64,000 nucleotides of DNA from Ochotona curzoniae (GCF_017591425.1 NW_024466459.1:6634001-6698000), one strand, 5' to 3'; counted from the first letter of the stretch, positions 10,961 to 23,535 are shown. Translations and numbers: made by a program. The notes: generated by a model from the letters alone, not told the origin.

Positions 10961-11724
10961 CTCTGCAGCAGGAACGCACTGAGCCGTGGGAACCCGCCAG
11001 AGGTGTAGGAGGCAGACATTCTGCCCCACGAATCTCATTTCCAGGTACAGAAAGTGCACACAGCGACTCAGCCCATGACTCAGTGATTCCGAACTGTGTG
11101 GGTGCTGAATCCCAAAGGTGAAACATGGGCCACAGGACAGGAATGTTGGTCTAGGACGGCACAGAAGCCAGAAAGAAACCGGAAAGACACCTGATAGGAG
11201 GAACATTCTGCATCTCTTTGGAATCCAGAAGCAGGTATGATGACATGAATAAGGGTGGGACTAAGTGAATTACAAAACTCCACAAATCCACCTTGGACCA
11301 CTTGCCTGGATTAAGTCAACCTGAAGGGCAGTGTCATGGAGTGGGATCCCAGCTCACACTAGCTTCCAACAGTAAGCCTCTTGGGATCCCATCACCATGG
11401 AGACAAGGGAAGGAGTGTCAGCCCACCAGCTTGCCAGTGGACCCGTGTAACGGGGTTCAGCCAGTTGGTGGGGAGCAGAAATGATGTGATCATTTCCAGA
11501 TTATAACTGCAGGTAAGAAACACTCTCATGTTCTCCTCCTTATCAAGGCAACAAGGAGGCCGAATTCCCAGACTGAGACATTTCAAGGTGGTAAATCCTT
11601 CTCACCCTGGAATCTTCAAGAGTTATATAGGCCAATATTATAATCAAGGTGTATCTGGGGGTTAATGGTGGGTTTTCAATGTATGGCATAACATGATTTC
11701 TTTTGGCAAACACAATTTTGTGCT
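10961..11724. other. Unrecognised single-copy DNA
   Basis: Several overlapping small antisense frames at 10.9-11.3 kb have no domain and share no consistent frame. A 'CAGGTAAGA' splice-donor-like word at 11512 is not linked to an exon. Confidence 0.45.
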
Positions 11725-11878
11725 AACTGAGCAATCATGAACCCCTCTCTGAATTCTCAAAGCATTAATTTCCCCATTTATCAAAGGGAGACAGAAGCAA
11801 CATTTCTATGTTAAATTTTTTAAAAAAAAGCTCAAAAAGTGCTTAACAATGGATCTAGCATATAATGGGTTACTTCAT
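11725..11878 (+). repeat. MIR fragment
   Basis: Ordered MIR landmarks in plus orientation: 'CCCCTCTCTGAATTCTCAAA' near 11742, 'TTTCCCCATTTATCAAAGGG' near 11769, then 'AAGTGCTTAACAATGGATCT' near 11837 corresponding to the 3' core. Confidence 0.6.
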
Positions 11879-12300
11879 AGCCTTAGAATAACCAGGTGAT
11901 AGAAAGCAAAATGAGAGTTTAATATTATTTGAAATTAACTCTGAAAAGAGAAGCAACAGAGAGGTTCCTTATCAAAAACAGCCAGCACTTTAGTGTCCAA
12001 GTCAGAGATGACCACGATGACACTGCGTCCAGGGTCCCACGACATGGGAACTTGCTTCAGCCCCTATCAGATCAATGTCTAAGAGGAGTGGATTTCTGCT
12101 CTCCAGTTCCTCTCCTTTGCTCCTTAACATGTCCCGAGATGGACTGGGAAAGCAAGGCTGACTTCGAAAGGCTCTTCCTTTCGTTCTCACAGCAGGGAGG
12201 GAAGCAGGCTCCGGGTGTGGCGGCCCTGGCTGCCGGCAGTGCATACACATTCTCCTTGGGCTGTCTCAGCATGGCAGAGGTGTGGTTAGATTAGTATCAC
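11879..12300. other. Unrecognised single-copy DNA
   Basis: Overlapping frames on both strands at 11.93-12.29 kb look like stop-poor GC-richer DNA; no domain recognised. Confidence 0.45.
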
Positions 12301-12324
12301 TCCACCCATGGGATGTCCTGTTGG

Positions 12325-12720
12325 CCAAGCTCTCTTAATTAAGACTATGCGGGAGCCGGACTGGTGGGGACAGAGCTAATATCCTCCATTGCCTTCCTCA
12401 GTGGGCCGATGGGTGGATTTGCCAAACATAATCTTCCCTCAACTGAATTCACTTCTCGCTGAGCAATTCCTTGAAAGTATCCTCTGGCCGGGGATACGAG
12501 TTTGACACCATCTCAGCCCAGATACGGCAGCAAATGGCAGGAAAGCAGGGAAAGCCACAAAGCAGAGAAGGCCTTCATCCGGGGCAGAGGGGTGCTTTCT
12601 AAGCTTCATAATCAGGAATGTCAGCTCAGGCTTGTCCTAAAGCTAATCACACAGTGAAGTTTCCGGTGTCCCATGACAATTATGCAGCCTTTTAAAGCTG
12701 CTGAGCCACCATCAATCTCA
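12325..12720. promoter_or_regulatory. Candidate conserved non-coding element
   Basis: Repeat-free block holding a palindromic TTAATTAA at 12335-12342, plus 'GCTAATATCC' and 'GCTAATCACAC' words and 'GACAATTATGC' near 12675. Homeodomain-type motifs recur in otherwise moderate-GC DNA. Conservation is inferred and not tested. Confidence 0.25.
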
Positions 12721-14091
12721 GGACCCCAGCCCCTCTTGTGATCGGGACAATGTTACAAAGACCAGCTTTCTCCAAATAGCAATCGAGCAGTACAGAAAGA
12801 CACTTGAAGAGCTTCCACCTGCAGCCCTGTGGAGTCACCAGCAGCCTCCACTTAACCAACATCACCTCTGGGATCAAAGAAGACAGAGAGTGCCTGGAAG
12901 CAAAGCCACTGGAACATGGAGTGGAAGAAAGGGCAAATCTCAGGTTCACAGATCTTCCAAAGTTTCAAAGTGAAAAACAGAATGGTTGGACTCTAGATAG
13001 GGCCTTTGTAAGCCTACTGTAAAGGAAGTCATATTCTTACCTTCTTCACAAAAGCAGAAGTGAAACTACCGTCCTGATGCCATCAGTATCGTCGTTGTGA
13101 AGATCATACATCTGCCTGTGGACCGAGTCTTACAGACACACGTTCATCAGCATCCATCTCCTTTGTCAAGGACAGACTTCTGCAAGCAATTTTGCCCATG
13201 TTGAAAAGCCATGTCAACGAAGCGGACGAAGCCTCTGGACCTCATGAAGCTCTTTAAGCTACAAACCCAGTTCCAAATGGTTAACAGATAGGACAAGACA
13301 GGAGATACTGCCCTCAGAAGAAAGAGAAGCAGCTGCAAAAAAACAGGTGCGGTGTTGCCACTCTCAGTCTCTTGGCTTCTCGTCTTCAAATGAAAAGACA
13401 TAGAATAATCCTACGCTGCTCTTGAGAAGTCTAAAAAGCCATGGGTGCATTTGGTCTCTACTGATTCATGCGCTTGGCTCTGCATCAGCTTCCCACGAAG
13501 ATCGAGGGACAATTTGGGAGAGCGTAAGGACAGGTATTATGTTAGTCTCTTTTCAAAATCCTCAATTTCTTGTCTTGCCCATAATGTTTTCAAGAAGTTT
13601 TAAGATGAAAACTGCTCCTCAGTAGACACAGTTTATTTTCCAGTTCTAAAATTCTGTGTCACTGGCTTTAAACGATATTAAGACCATCTGAACTTGTCAC
13701 AAATGTCAACGGCCATTGCCCCCTGCCAACAGAATGGCTCAAAGATAAAAAGAAGTTGATTCTTCCTTGTAAATGCTATTTGTCTAGGGATAAATTCCTG
13801 TAGTGGGTTTCTATATCTCATGAAATTCATTTTGTAAAATTCCAAGTAACCAGAATCCAATGAAGTTTTTCCATTGGTTACCATTTTGAAGAATGCAGTG
13901 AAAGGTTCAGTGACAGCCATTCTTTCTTCCCTGAAGTTTCTTGCATTTGCCTTTCCATTTAGAGCTCCCACTGTGTACAACACCTTACAATCCATGACCA
14001 AGTGAGAACATAGCTGCGTAAACAGACTTTAGCCACATTGAGTTCCATCAGATAAGTCAAAAGTCTCACATGAAAAGTTTGTCTTGGGGAC
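12721..14091. other. Single-copy DNA with an unexplained 105-codon antisense frame
   Basis: A minus-strand frame covers 13678-14001; its first listed codon is TTG and the first ATG is two codons further (13993-13995). It has no domain I recognise, no signal peptide and no repeat explanation. Other frames at 12.7-13.6 kb are shorter and mutually overlapping. No poly-A signature of a retropseudogene was seen. Confidence 0.4.
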
Positions 14092-14408
14092 ACAGCACAG
14101 TAGCCTAGTGGCTGAGGTCCTTACCTTGCATGCGCCAGGATCCCACATGGGCACCAGGACATGCCCCAGTGGCCCTGCTTCCCTTCCAGTTCCCTGCTGG
14201 TGGCCTTGAAAAGCAGTCAAGGACAACCCATAGCTTTGGGACCCTGTACCCGTGTGGGAGACCCAGAAGAGCTCCTGGCTCCTGGCTTCAGGTTGGCTCA
14301 GCTTTAGACATTGAGGCTACTTAGGGAGTGAACTAATGGATGGAAGACCTTTCTCTCTGTATGCTTGACCAATAAAAATAAATAAATCTTTGTGTAAAAA
14401 AAAAAAAA
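14092..14408 (+). mobile_element. C-SINE, pika-type subtype, with A-tail
   Basis: Complete from head ('CACAGCACAGTAGCCTAGTG') to tail ('CCAATAAAAATAAATAAATC' then an A-run interrupted by GTGT). The body has 'GTCAAGGACAACCCATAGCT', close to the young copies. Moderately diverged. Confidence 0.88.
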
Positions 14409-14915
14409 CGTAGAGGTTATTTCCATGCAATTTTAACTCCCCTATTACAAATGAACACTCAGCAGCTACTATGTGTGAAGAAAACTTATTGTCCCATTTC
14501 CCCCTTGATCCTTTGATGCTTCGTCTGTTTCTACCTTGTATCTACAGAAAGTCATCGTTCTGAAAGGAATTTGTTAAGAAGCATGTGAAACACAAGTCTT
14601 ACCACTCCTCATCTTCACCCTGCATCCTGAGAGCTGCCGGGTCCCCGTCAACTCTGCCCCTCCTCACCACTGTGTTTCAAGAAATCATAAATTACCTATT
14701 TCCTCACGGTGAGCGAAACTGACAGTTGTCGACAGTGTCTGCCAAAGGGTGTGTCGTGGCCGCAGGCAGTTAGAGTCCTCACAAGGATCCTGTTCCCAGA
14801 CTTGGGGTCTGGAGATGCCACTGGAATTTACCTAAATGCCAAAATCAGTCGTAACAGCGCTCCCAGGGGAAGGTGAGGACTTCCCCTGAGAATGCTTTCT
14901 CAACCTGCTCTGAAG
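14409..14915. other. Unrecognised single-copy DNA
   Basis: No supported gene or repeat. Confidence 0.5.
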
Positions 14916-14988
14916 AGCACTCCTGGGCTAGACCATAGCACTCCTGGGCTAGACCTTAGCACTCCTGGGCTAGACCTTAGCACTCCTG
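14916..14988 (+). repeat. 21-bp minisatellite, about 3.5 units
   Basis: The 21-base unit AGCACTCCTGGGCTAGACC plus two bases repeats three full times and then 10 more bases. The units differ by a single base (CAT versus CTT at the unit end), so the array is recent. Because 21 is a multiple of three it extends an open frame encoding a 7-residue repeat, which is a trivial consequence. Confidence 0.95.
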
Positions 14989-16024
14989 CAGCTTTCCAGA
15001 ATCTTCCACCCCAACAGCACTGTGCTCATTTCATTTCTCTCACGTGGCTGATTCATATTAAGATGAGAAAAATCCATTCCTCCAATTCATAATACCATTT
15101 GAAATACTCACTTTTAATTTCCATCCTCCATTATTAAAATGTATATCTGCTTGACATCCTGTGTTCTCTATTTATACTTGGCATATGATCTTCAAGAAAG
15201 TTCATGGAAACCTAAAATATCACCAACACAGAATTAGACAAGTTGTAAGACAGGAAATCTTGATTTAATTTGGCGGGTTGCATCAATTTAATGGATGAGA
15301 AACATGTTCCTTAGTTGGAATGGAGTGCAAAGAGAAATCAGCCAGAGGATTCGATGGGGAAACCAGACTGCCTTCCGGATCTTTCCAAGTTAGAGGAGCT
15401 ACAGGGTAGCTTTGTAGTTTGATTCAGAGGAGATCCCCACTACATCAACATATAAAAGTCATATAAAGATGATAATGCCAAGCAGAGCTTTGTGCTATGG
15501 TTTTCATAATCTCTGAGAAGCCATGTTATCCACTTGGGGGATGGTTTTGCTCTTCTGCTTGCATATGTAAGGGGAAGGAGAATCAGATAGTGCTACAAAC
15601 AGAACACCAGTTCTGCAGAGAGATGAGGCTTGGACAATACATACAGAGTACATGAATAAACAATAGATAAGATTTTACAGAAATTAAACAACTTGTTTAA
15701 AGTTTCAAGTTCAGAGAGGCACCTGGAGCCAAGGTTGAGCGCCTAGCAACAGCCTGAATGAATAAAGGAGAAGCACTCTGCTGGGATCTGCCGTCTGCCA
15801 CAAAACATATTTAATGTCTATAACAATACTGAACCCTCACAGCCTCCACAATCCATGTGCAACTGGCACAAGCCCAAATCAGACCGCCGCCTATAGCTTC
15901 TCTGCTTACAACGTGTAGAACGTTAAAACGGGACTGAAGTAAAAGGTTACTTCTTTTACTAAAGCAACTGTGAAAACAGCATCCTGGATATATAAACCAT
16001 GTGCCTTCTTTGCTCTCTCACTTT
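14989..16024. other. Unrecognised single-copy DNA
   Basis: 'TTCAAGAAAGTTCATGGAAA' near 15191 resembles the end of a mariner-like or L1-type old repeat but is too short to assign. No gene. Confidence 0.45.
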
Positions 16025-16078
16025 TAAAAGATTTATTAATTTATTTGGGGAACTCAAAGTTACTGCGTAAGAGTGAGT

Positions 16079-16117
<39 letters not shown>

Positions 16118-16378
16118 TTCCATCTGTGGTTCACTCCCCAACCGCCTACAACAGTCAGAGCTGGGATCCTCAGAAGCCAGGAGCCAAGTGCTTCCTCCAG
16201 GTCTCCCACATGGGTGGCAAGGGCCCAAGGACTTGGACCATCTTCTGCTGCTTTTTCCTGGCACATCAGCAGGGAGCTGGATCGGAAGTGGACCTGCTGG
16301 AACCCAAACTGGCATCCATATGGGACACTAGCAACACAGGCAATAGTTTTGCCCTCTATACCGCAGCGCCAGCCCCAA
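16025..16378 (-). mobile_element. C-SINE, antisense, with expanded (GA)n
   Basis: Tail complement 'AAGATTTATTAATTTATTTG' near 16028, a (GA)17 array in place of the short pyrimidine stretch, body 'GGTCTCCCACATGGGTGGCA' near 16200, and a head ending 'ACCGCAGCGCCAGCCCCA'. Nearly full length. Overlapping open frames on both strands come from the two-base repeat, which has no stop codons. Confidence 0.88.
16081..16114 (+). repeat. (GA)17 microsatellite inside a C-SINE
   Basis: Perfect dinucleotide array arising from the pyrimidine-rich 3' portion of the SINE, seen here as the complement. Confidence 0.97.
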
Positions 16379-16830
16379 CCACTTTTCCTTTTTCACCTGA
16401 CCGTGCCACATAGTCAGTCCATCCTGAAATGTGTTTTCCAAGATTCCATTTCTACCCTGCTTGTCTTCATACTTTTCACCAAAGTTGAATGCCTGCAAAG
16501 AGCATGTGTGTCTTCTCCATCCTTAGAGCAAACCAGGCACCAAAAGGATGTACTGGGCTGCTTGATATTACAACTCAGGAATCCATACCTTCTGGCATTG
16601 CCTTTTCTTTTCTTCTTTTCTTTTAAGGTAATTCTTAATTGTATTTTTAAATTGTTTTTTGATACAATTTAGTTGGTGTTCTTCCCTCTCCTTCTGTTCT
16701 CCCCTCCAGTTTTACAATGTGTGTTTTTCGTGAATTTTCCCAAGCCCATCATGCTGGCACTGGAGTGTCTTCACATGACAAATTGCCTGTCTTCAGAGCA
16801 CACATAGGAGGCAGCTAGACTGAGATTGCT
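16379..16830. other. Pyrimidine-rich single-copy DNA
   Basis: T/C-rich near 16600-16700 ('TTTTCTTTTCTTCTTTTCTT'). No gene. Confidence 0.45.
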
Positions 16831-17545
16831 TCGACTCACGCTAGGAAAATATATCCACACCCTGCTTCAAATGCCACCTGTGTGCCATTGGTTGATAACT
16901 CTCAGATCCATCCTCTCCATCCTTGAGTCTCTGCAGAATTTCAGAGCTTCATTTGTATCTGACCATCTGGTAAACATCCCCATTTGGGTGTCTGACAAGC
17001 CCTTCAAGCTCACTTTCAGTAAAACCAGAATGAAGGCTGCTTCACAGTGAGAGGAATGAGGGCCTGAGGCATGGACGTTTCAGGAGAACCTTCAGTTAAA
17101 GTAACACCCAGACCTTCAGCCCCTCTTAGCTAATGCAGCAAGATCTTTCCTCGTCGTCTCCCCACTCCTTGGCACTCTGCCTCCATGTCTGTGGTGTTTC
17201 CTTGTTGAACAACGTTCATGCATTCAATCCCAAGGACCTCGCACCTGCAGGTTGCTCTTTCTAGAAGCTTCTGGAATCTTTACACATTGGTTTGTGATGA
17301 TCACAGATGTCACAGCTCCAATGAAAACTCCTCGTAGGGGATTCTCCTCTCCTGAAGGGTCCCTCTTTTCCTCACCTCTTTGTTATTTACAGAGCTCTAC
17401 TTTGTCTTCTTTCACATCTAAAATCCTTATTCGTTTTAAGAGGTGTTATTCCCCTCCCCCTGAGAGCAGCACGCCTCCGGGTCTTAGCTGTAACATTCTC
17501 TGAGTATTCGTTGAATGAGTGAAAATGTGAATGGTTGAATGAACC
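16831..17545 (+). repeat. L2-type LINE remnant, 3' portion
   Basis: 'CATCCCCATTTGGGTGTCTG' near 16975, 'AAGGACCTCGCACCTGCAGG' near 17231 and a terminal 'GAGTATTCGTTGAATGAGTG' near 17502 follow in the order expected for an old LINE 3' region of L2 type. Reading frames are destroyed. Confidence 0.5.
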
Positions 17546-17740
17546 CATAAATCATCGGACGCCACAGACTGGCTCTCTCCACGTTACCTTGCAAATGTCA
17601 ATGTGATTTACCAGATTACCCAAATCAATCAAACTCCTTGCTGATCGCCCCGGTCAATGGTTTCATTCAAAGATCTCTCATTTTACACAACAACTACTAT
17701 CTCTTATGATTTTATTCTACCTCCATGAGACTCACCACAT
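17546..17740. other. Spacer between two L2-type remnants
   Basis: No independent feature recognised. Confidence 0.4.
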
Positions 17741-18280
17741 GTGTCTTTTTAAAACCAGAATCTGAAGTTAGTCTTGCCATTCTCAAGAAGCCTTCGATAG
17801 CTTCTCATTGTCTGAGAAGAAATTCTCTGATTGTGTCCTGAGGGGCCTGCCATGAGCTGGTGGGCTCCATCTACCAGCCAAGACCCTTTTCCACCACGTC
17901 CTGCTTATGAACTTCAAGCTCACAGCACACAATCTCCTTCTATTGTTGGTTGACTCTACTCAAATGCTCTGCTTGGCCTGAAATATGCAACATCCATGCA
18001 TGGACCTGCTGTTTGAGGAACTGCTCCTAACCAGCAAAAGTTTAGCTCAAGCATTTTCCAACACACCCAAGTTTATTCCAATACACCTCATTCCATCTCA
18101 TCTCAGTTATAAGTTCTCTCAGACTATTGTCATTCTCTTGCCACATACGTATTCCCCCGTGTCAGACATTTAGAACTTTGGGGTCTGGGCCTTCCTTGCC
18201 TTCACGGTCTTAGTGTCTGGTATAGGAGAAGCACTTAGAATTATACTTTCAGATTTTAGTTCTTGCTGAATTAATAGGCA
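17741..18280 (+). repeat. Second L2-type LINE remnant
   Basis: 'CCTTCGATAGCTTCTCATTG' near 17791 and 'GTCTGGTATAGGAGAAGCAC' near 18215 match the order of an L2 3' region, again in plus orientation. It may be a tandem second insertion or part of a rearranged copy with the preceding remnant. Confidence 0.45.
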
Positions 18281-19987
18281 GAGAGATGTCATTACATATA
18301 GGTTAGATAAATTTTGTGGTGTGTTTCAGTCCATTTTAATCCTCTGGAATTTCTTGTTGACATACTGGCTTCTGAGTGGGAGCCATCATTCAAAACGCTG
18401 AAAAGATTGCTACTCTCATAGTGGATCTGTTATGGGCTGGGCATGTACGGAGGGCTCCAGTAATCACTATAGAATGTGATAAAGGGAGCCACACCCAAAC
18501 CCTGCTGGCTCCAAGCCCTCCTCGCATTAACCATTTCAAACACCATTTCAGTGTGTGCAATCTTTCTAAGACAGCGCAGCCATCTGCTTTTAACTTTTAG
18601 ACAATGAGAGGAGACTTCAGTTTCAAATCCTGATGGATAACAGGTATTAAAATTCCTCTCTTCTGAAAACAATGATAAAATTGGACTAAACTTATGAAGC
18701 ACCTGTTTTCTGGCATTTTACATGGCCCTGGGTTGATAGTCTCCAGATCAGGAAAACACAGACAGTAAGCCCCATGTTCAACTGGTTGTCTGCCAGGGAC
18801 AATTTCCCAACTGTGGTGTAACATAATAGAGCCTCAAGAATACAGTACCATTCAGAGCTGGGGGATGTTTCAGGGAAGGATGTTGCAAAGGGAGGAAGTA
18901 CAGGCGCTGACGGAAAAAGGAAGAGAATGGGACTTATAAGGAACAGTTCTCTGCAAGGTCTCTGCCAAAGCCTGGGTGCACACATACAGGTGACACTCTA
19001 TAGTGACACGTAGAGGGAACTTCAGCTCTGAGAGGCCACATGGAGAGAGACTGCTTCAAGACTGAGAATAGAATGGAGGCTCTAGAGGTTGCACAGTACC
19101 GAAAGACACTGCATCTTTGTCACATAAAATACTGAGATGTCATTCATGTCTGAGGACTGCAAATAAACACCAGGGAGGTCACTCCTTAGTAAGATGATCC
19201 ATGATTCAGCACAAGGATCAGTTACAACCTATGAGCTGATGATCAGTCTTCCTACACAAAATGTTGTGCATTGTAGGCATACCTAATGGCATGGCTGCCT
19301 TCTTGTTACTATGGTACAGCTAAGTAGTTGAAGCAGCAATAATATGAGATAACCAGTCAGGCCTCTACCAAGAAGAGTTTTCCCAATCTTTGTAATACAG
19401 TGAAGGCTGCTCTCCATTGCCCTGACAAAGCCTGAAGCCACACTCCAAGGGCGTCAAGCCGAACTTCTAGTCTTTTCTTTGCCTGCCAGAACATGAAGTA
19501 GCACCCTTTAAAAGAAGAAAATATCACCCAGAGTCCTTACACTGATGCACAGTATTCATCAGACGGCTTACAAAACATAAATAAGCAGGAAAGGCAGAGA
19601 GAAAAGAGGAAAGCAGAAAATGTAAATAGATGATAAGGTGCCCCAGGTTTTGGAAAAGCTTAGAATTTTAAAAATTAGTGCAAGATCTCAAAAGAAAATG
19701 TGACCTTAATAAATGAAAAGTTATATGCTATTGGTGGACAAATAAAAGCCATAATCAAAAGTATCAATCAGGAATCCTGGAACTGAAAACGATACATGTA
19801 TATAGCATTTATACGAATATAATGTATGACAAAGAATAGAGATATGATAAATAGAATTCTGCTCTTAAAGGTCTTTTATCTGTGATGTGTGGTAAATGAA
19901 GCGATACAATACTAATTCTAAACAAAGGATGATAATAGTTCAAGAAGCGTATTATAATCCCTAAGCAACCAATAGAGTAGGAATTTT
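18281..19987. other. Unrecognised DNA, possible L1-related debris near 19.5-19.9 kb
   Basis: 'GGAATCCTGGAACTGAAAAC' near 19771 is reminiscent of old L1-type repeats but is not enough for a call. No gene in the remainder. Confidence 0.4.
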
Positions 19988-20318
19988 AAGGAGGTGTTGA
20001 AATGGACAGTCTGCATGGTGGTGAAGATGCCCCCATTGCACAACAGAGAAGCTGGGTTCGAGTTCTGACGACAGCTTCCTGCTCACGCAGTCTCTAGGAG
20101 AGCTGAGCAGTTGAGTTCCACCCACCCATGTGGGAGAAGCGGATTGCACTCCCCGCCCGGGCTTCAGCCTGGTCTAACCCTGGCCACTGTGGGCTTTGCA
20201 GAGTGAATTAAAGGACAGATGTCTCTCTTCTCTCCCTGCTTTCTGCCTCTCCTGCTCACTCGCTCTCCATCCCTCACACTCATTCCGCATCCTCCCCCAA
20301 ATAATAAATACATTTTAA
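19988..20318 (+). mobile_element. Old C-SINE, ancestral subtype
   Basis: 'GGGTTCGAGTTCTGACGACA' near 20053 keeps a good Pol III B-box-like word. The body 'GCAGTTGAGTTCCACCCACC' and the final 'CAAATAATAAATACATTTTA' complete the element. Confidence 0.72.
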
Positions 20319-21512
20319 CGAGGTTTAGTGAAAAAAAAATACAAGGAAAAAAAAAAGAAATGAGTAAAGGTAATTCCTCACTATCACCACATTCCCCCCA
20401 AAAAGGGAAAGAAGGGAAAAGAACATGGCAAGAAACGAGTGAGGGAACGAGTAGAGTCGAGTAGCGGGTGGTTGACTTCCACACAAACCTAATCACGCAG
20501 GTGCTGTGCCCCAACGGTGAGACTGACGAGCAAAGCAAGAGCCAACCACGACACACGGATGTGACTTCTGTGGTAAAATAAAGCCGGTTTGCATCAACAC
20601 TGACAATAAACACACACAAAATAAAATATTTATTCTCAGAGGACTTCTGCTTCATCTCTAATTTCTAGAGAAGTAAAGTTGGCTCTCTAGGCATAGGTAG
20701 CTTTTCCTGCCAAAACATGAATGAGTGTATTAGTTGATATCTTTCTCAACCTCAAAATTCCAAAAAGAAAAACATAACATATCTGTTCACCTCGTGACAG
20801 CACCTCATCTACCATGGTATCCTTTTTTTTTACTTTTACAGTCAAACCTTCTTCCAAATGAAAAGCTCATTGAGAACTCACAGTGAATAAATATTGCCCG
20901 GTCATTTTCCTTCTTGGTGGGGAAGCAGGTGTTGCAGCTTCAGCCAGCAACAAGTTTCCCCAGCGCTTACAGACAAGCAGGGACAGAAGGACGCGGAGCA
21001 GGCACTGATGATCAAGTTGTTAGAGATGCAGCGGTTACTTGACAAACAGATGTGGGGATTAAAATCCGGCAAACGCTTCTGACTCAGTAGTTTCCATTTC
21101 CCAATGAAGTCCACCTACTGCCTGAGCCATCCTGGGGCATCTCCAGGTAGTGGAAGCTGACAGAGAAGAAAGTAAACACCAGACAGGAACTAAACCCCAT
21201 CATAGGATTTGCTCTGAAAACTTGGCATTTCATAAAGCAACAAAGTCAAGCAATCTATACTCTATTCCAGAGGGGCACAAACAACATCTTTCAAATGCAC
21301 CATATAAGCGATACTGTCTTTGTCGTACTTTAGTCTTAATTTAATTGTAAAGAAATGTGGGATCGTGTTTTAGCTCATGCAGGAGAAAAATAATCTATGT
21401 ATTCTTGTATCCAAAAATAACAACTCAAAATGAGGTTTAAACTGAATATTTCCAATTCCCTGGATTCATTTTTCCCTCTTGGAGCATTAAAGTTTGAGCC
21501 TTTAAAAGAAAA
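20319..21512. other. Single-copy DNA with A-rich tracts
   Basis: A-rich stretches at 20330-20360 directly follow the SINE tail, and a T-run lies at 20823-20831. Frames on both strands are unremarkable. Confidence 0.45.
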
Positions 21513-21839
21513 GACTTGTTTTTATTTATTTGAAAGGCAGAGTTACAGAGTAGGGTAGGGGTAGGAGAAAAAGAGTCAGCAAGATCTTTTCACTGGTCCA
21601 CTCCCCCCAAGTGGCCACAACTGCCAGGCAGGGTTGAGCCAGGCTGAAACCAGAAGCCTGGAGCTTCTTCTGAGTCTTCAATGTGGGTGCAGGGACCCAA
21701 GCAGCTGGGCCATCCTCCACTACTTTCTCAGGTGTATTAGCAAGGATTTAGAGCAGCTGGGACTGCAACCAGTGCCCCATATAGCATGCCCCATACTACA
21801 GGGGGCAACTTAACCTATTATGCTATAATACCAGCCCCC
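21513..21839 (-). mobile_element. C-SINE, antisense
   Basis: Starts with 'TTTTATTTATTTGAAAGGCA', includes 'CAGGCAGGGTTGAGCCAGGC' and ends at the head complement 'TATGCTATAATACCAGCCCC'. Complete but diverged; its downstream half has an extra duplication-like 'CCCCATA' pair. Confidence 0.82.
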
Positions 21840-23535
21840 AAATTTGAGTCTCAATACAGATTTTACACAGTATTGCTACTGTTGTACCCATTAGAGACAG
21901 ATCTCCAACAAAGCCTTGAAGATGCACTGATTGTAGCACTTGACAAATTACAAGAATTCGATGCCACATCCTGTAACAACACCTTAGAGGCAATGCTGTC
22001 ATCTTATAAGAAGAGACAAAGGCATTGGAGTCACATGGGATTTTAAGTCCCGTTGTCTGAACACATAGTCCTGAGTACTTTGAGAAGAGTAATTGGCTTT
22101 TTTCATGTTTAAGCAAACTCTAATTCGTCCCAATGGAAACCTTCCTTGAGCCTCACCGGTTGTGCACTGTTCAGCAAGGTGCTGTCCTTTGTTAGTCACA
22201 TCATCCACCCACACCCACCCCTCCATTTTGGCCTGCTTTCCATTTATCCAGCTGCCCATTCTCCCAACACACAATTCAAGAGGGATGAACACATACTAAT
22301 CCAACTGAATCGCGGAAGTAGATTTGTGTCCCAATTGTTACCAATAAGACCTGAACGTAGACTAAAAATGCAAGGAAAGTTTTCAGGAAAATATCCCCTT
22401 GCTACTGACACACACTAGAAAGCACAGATCCATGGGACTGACTGTGTGGTGATTTGTCTATGATACTTGCAACTGCAGCAGCTAGCTTGCCAGTGCAGGA
22501 ACTGCACTGATATACAACGCTAAGAATAGCAAAGCTGGCAGAAAGGGCCCACGCCTATGGAGACCACGTCCAGCCAGAAGAGTTGATCAAAGCCTCATTT
22601 CCCTATCACAGGACTTTGGGCAGACCCAACAAATTGTCCTTATAAAGACAGCTGTGTAACCATTTTCAATTTCCTGAGCCTAAGAGGATTCTGACGTAAC
22701 AGTTGCAGAGGACCAGAAAGGAAGGCCTGCCATGGGGAATAACGCATGGAAGGGAAGAGGCAATAGAAATTCCAGAAGCAGTACTTAGTTGTGTGTGCCC
22801 AACTGCTCTACCTCCTGATTTAGGTGTATGTCATCCACTCAAAGGGCTACCTTTCACGCAGGTTAGCATTTTCATAGACATGACAAAAGATTGGTGTCAT
22901 TTCATCATCGTGCCAGGCAGGACAAAACCATTCCTTAGCTCATGTCCTCCTTCTATGTTCTTTTCCTCAACGTTCTAGTACCTGAAAGTGTCCATTTATT
23001 GATTTATGCATTCATTGATGTAGATATAAAGAAATAAATGCTATCGTGATGTCATCGCAGCCGCATCGCAGTACATCTTTAACACTGTAAGAGAAAGGTT
23101 TGATGGCAGGTTTACTGGAGCAGTATTAGTGATGAAAGAAAGGATACAGAGGAACTTAGCGCAGATGATCTGAGTCCTGCCACACCCGCCCACCCATCTA
23201 ACAATGATGGTTTACCTTTCCAGACACAGTTGTGACAGACCAAATCTCAAACTATCATACAAATGAAATTGGAATTGCCTCAGAAGAGATCTGATTCCTG
23301 AGCACAGAATGCGTGATGTAGAGGGGTGGGAATTGACCAGCTCCCCCTCGAAGTGCTCCTTTTCCTGGAATGAAGATAAGGAACGGGGGACTCACGCAGA
23401 GAGAAGAGTGGAGATGTTTTTCTGTCAAACTCTATGCTTTAGGTCAGTTTTCATTTCATTCTTATTTTTAGTCCTTCATTTATGGAGATTACCACTCCTA
23501 TTTTATCAATGAAAGAAAGTATTAGGGATGGCGGG
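21840..23535. other. Unrecognised single-copy DNA
   Basis: Frames up to 97 codons overlap one another in different strands at 21.8-22.4 kb, with no domain. A bacterial-looking start assumption inflates them, as several begin at non-ATG codons. Confidence 0.45.

Noticed and set aside
14916..14988. CRISPR-like repeat array
   Set aside because: Units are directly adjacent without unique spacers, and the genome is mammalian; this is a minisatellite.
16073..16672. 199-codon frame rich in Arg-Glu
   Set aside because: The Arg-Glu repeat is just translation of the (GA)17 array inside a C-SINE.
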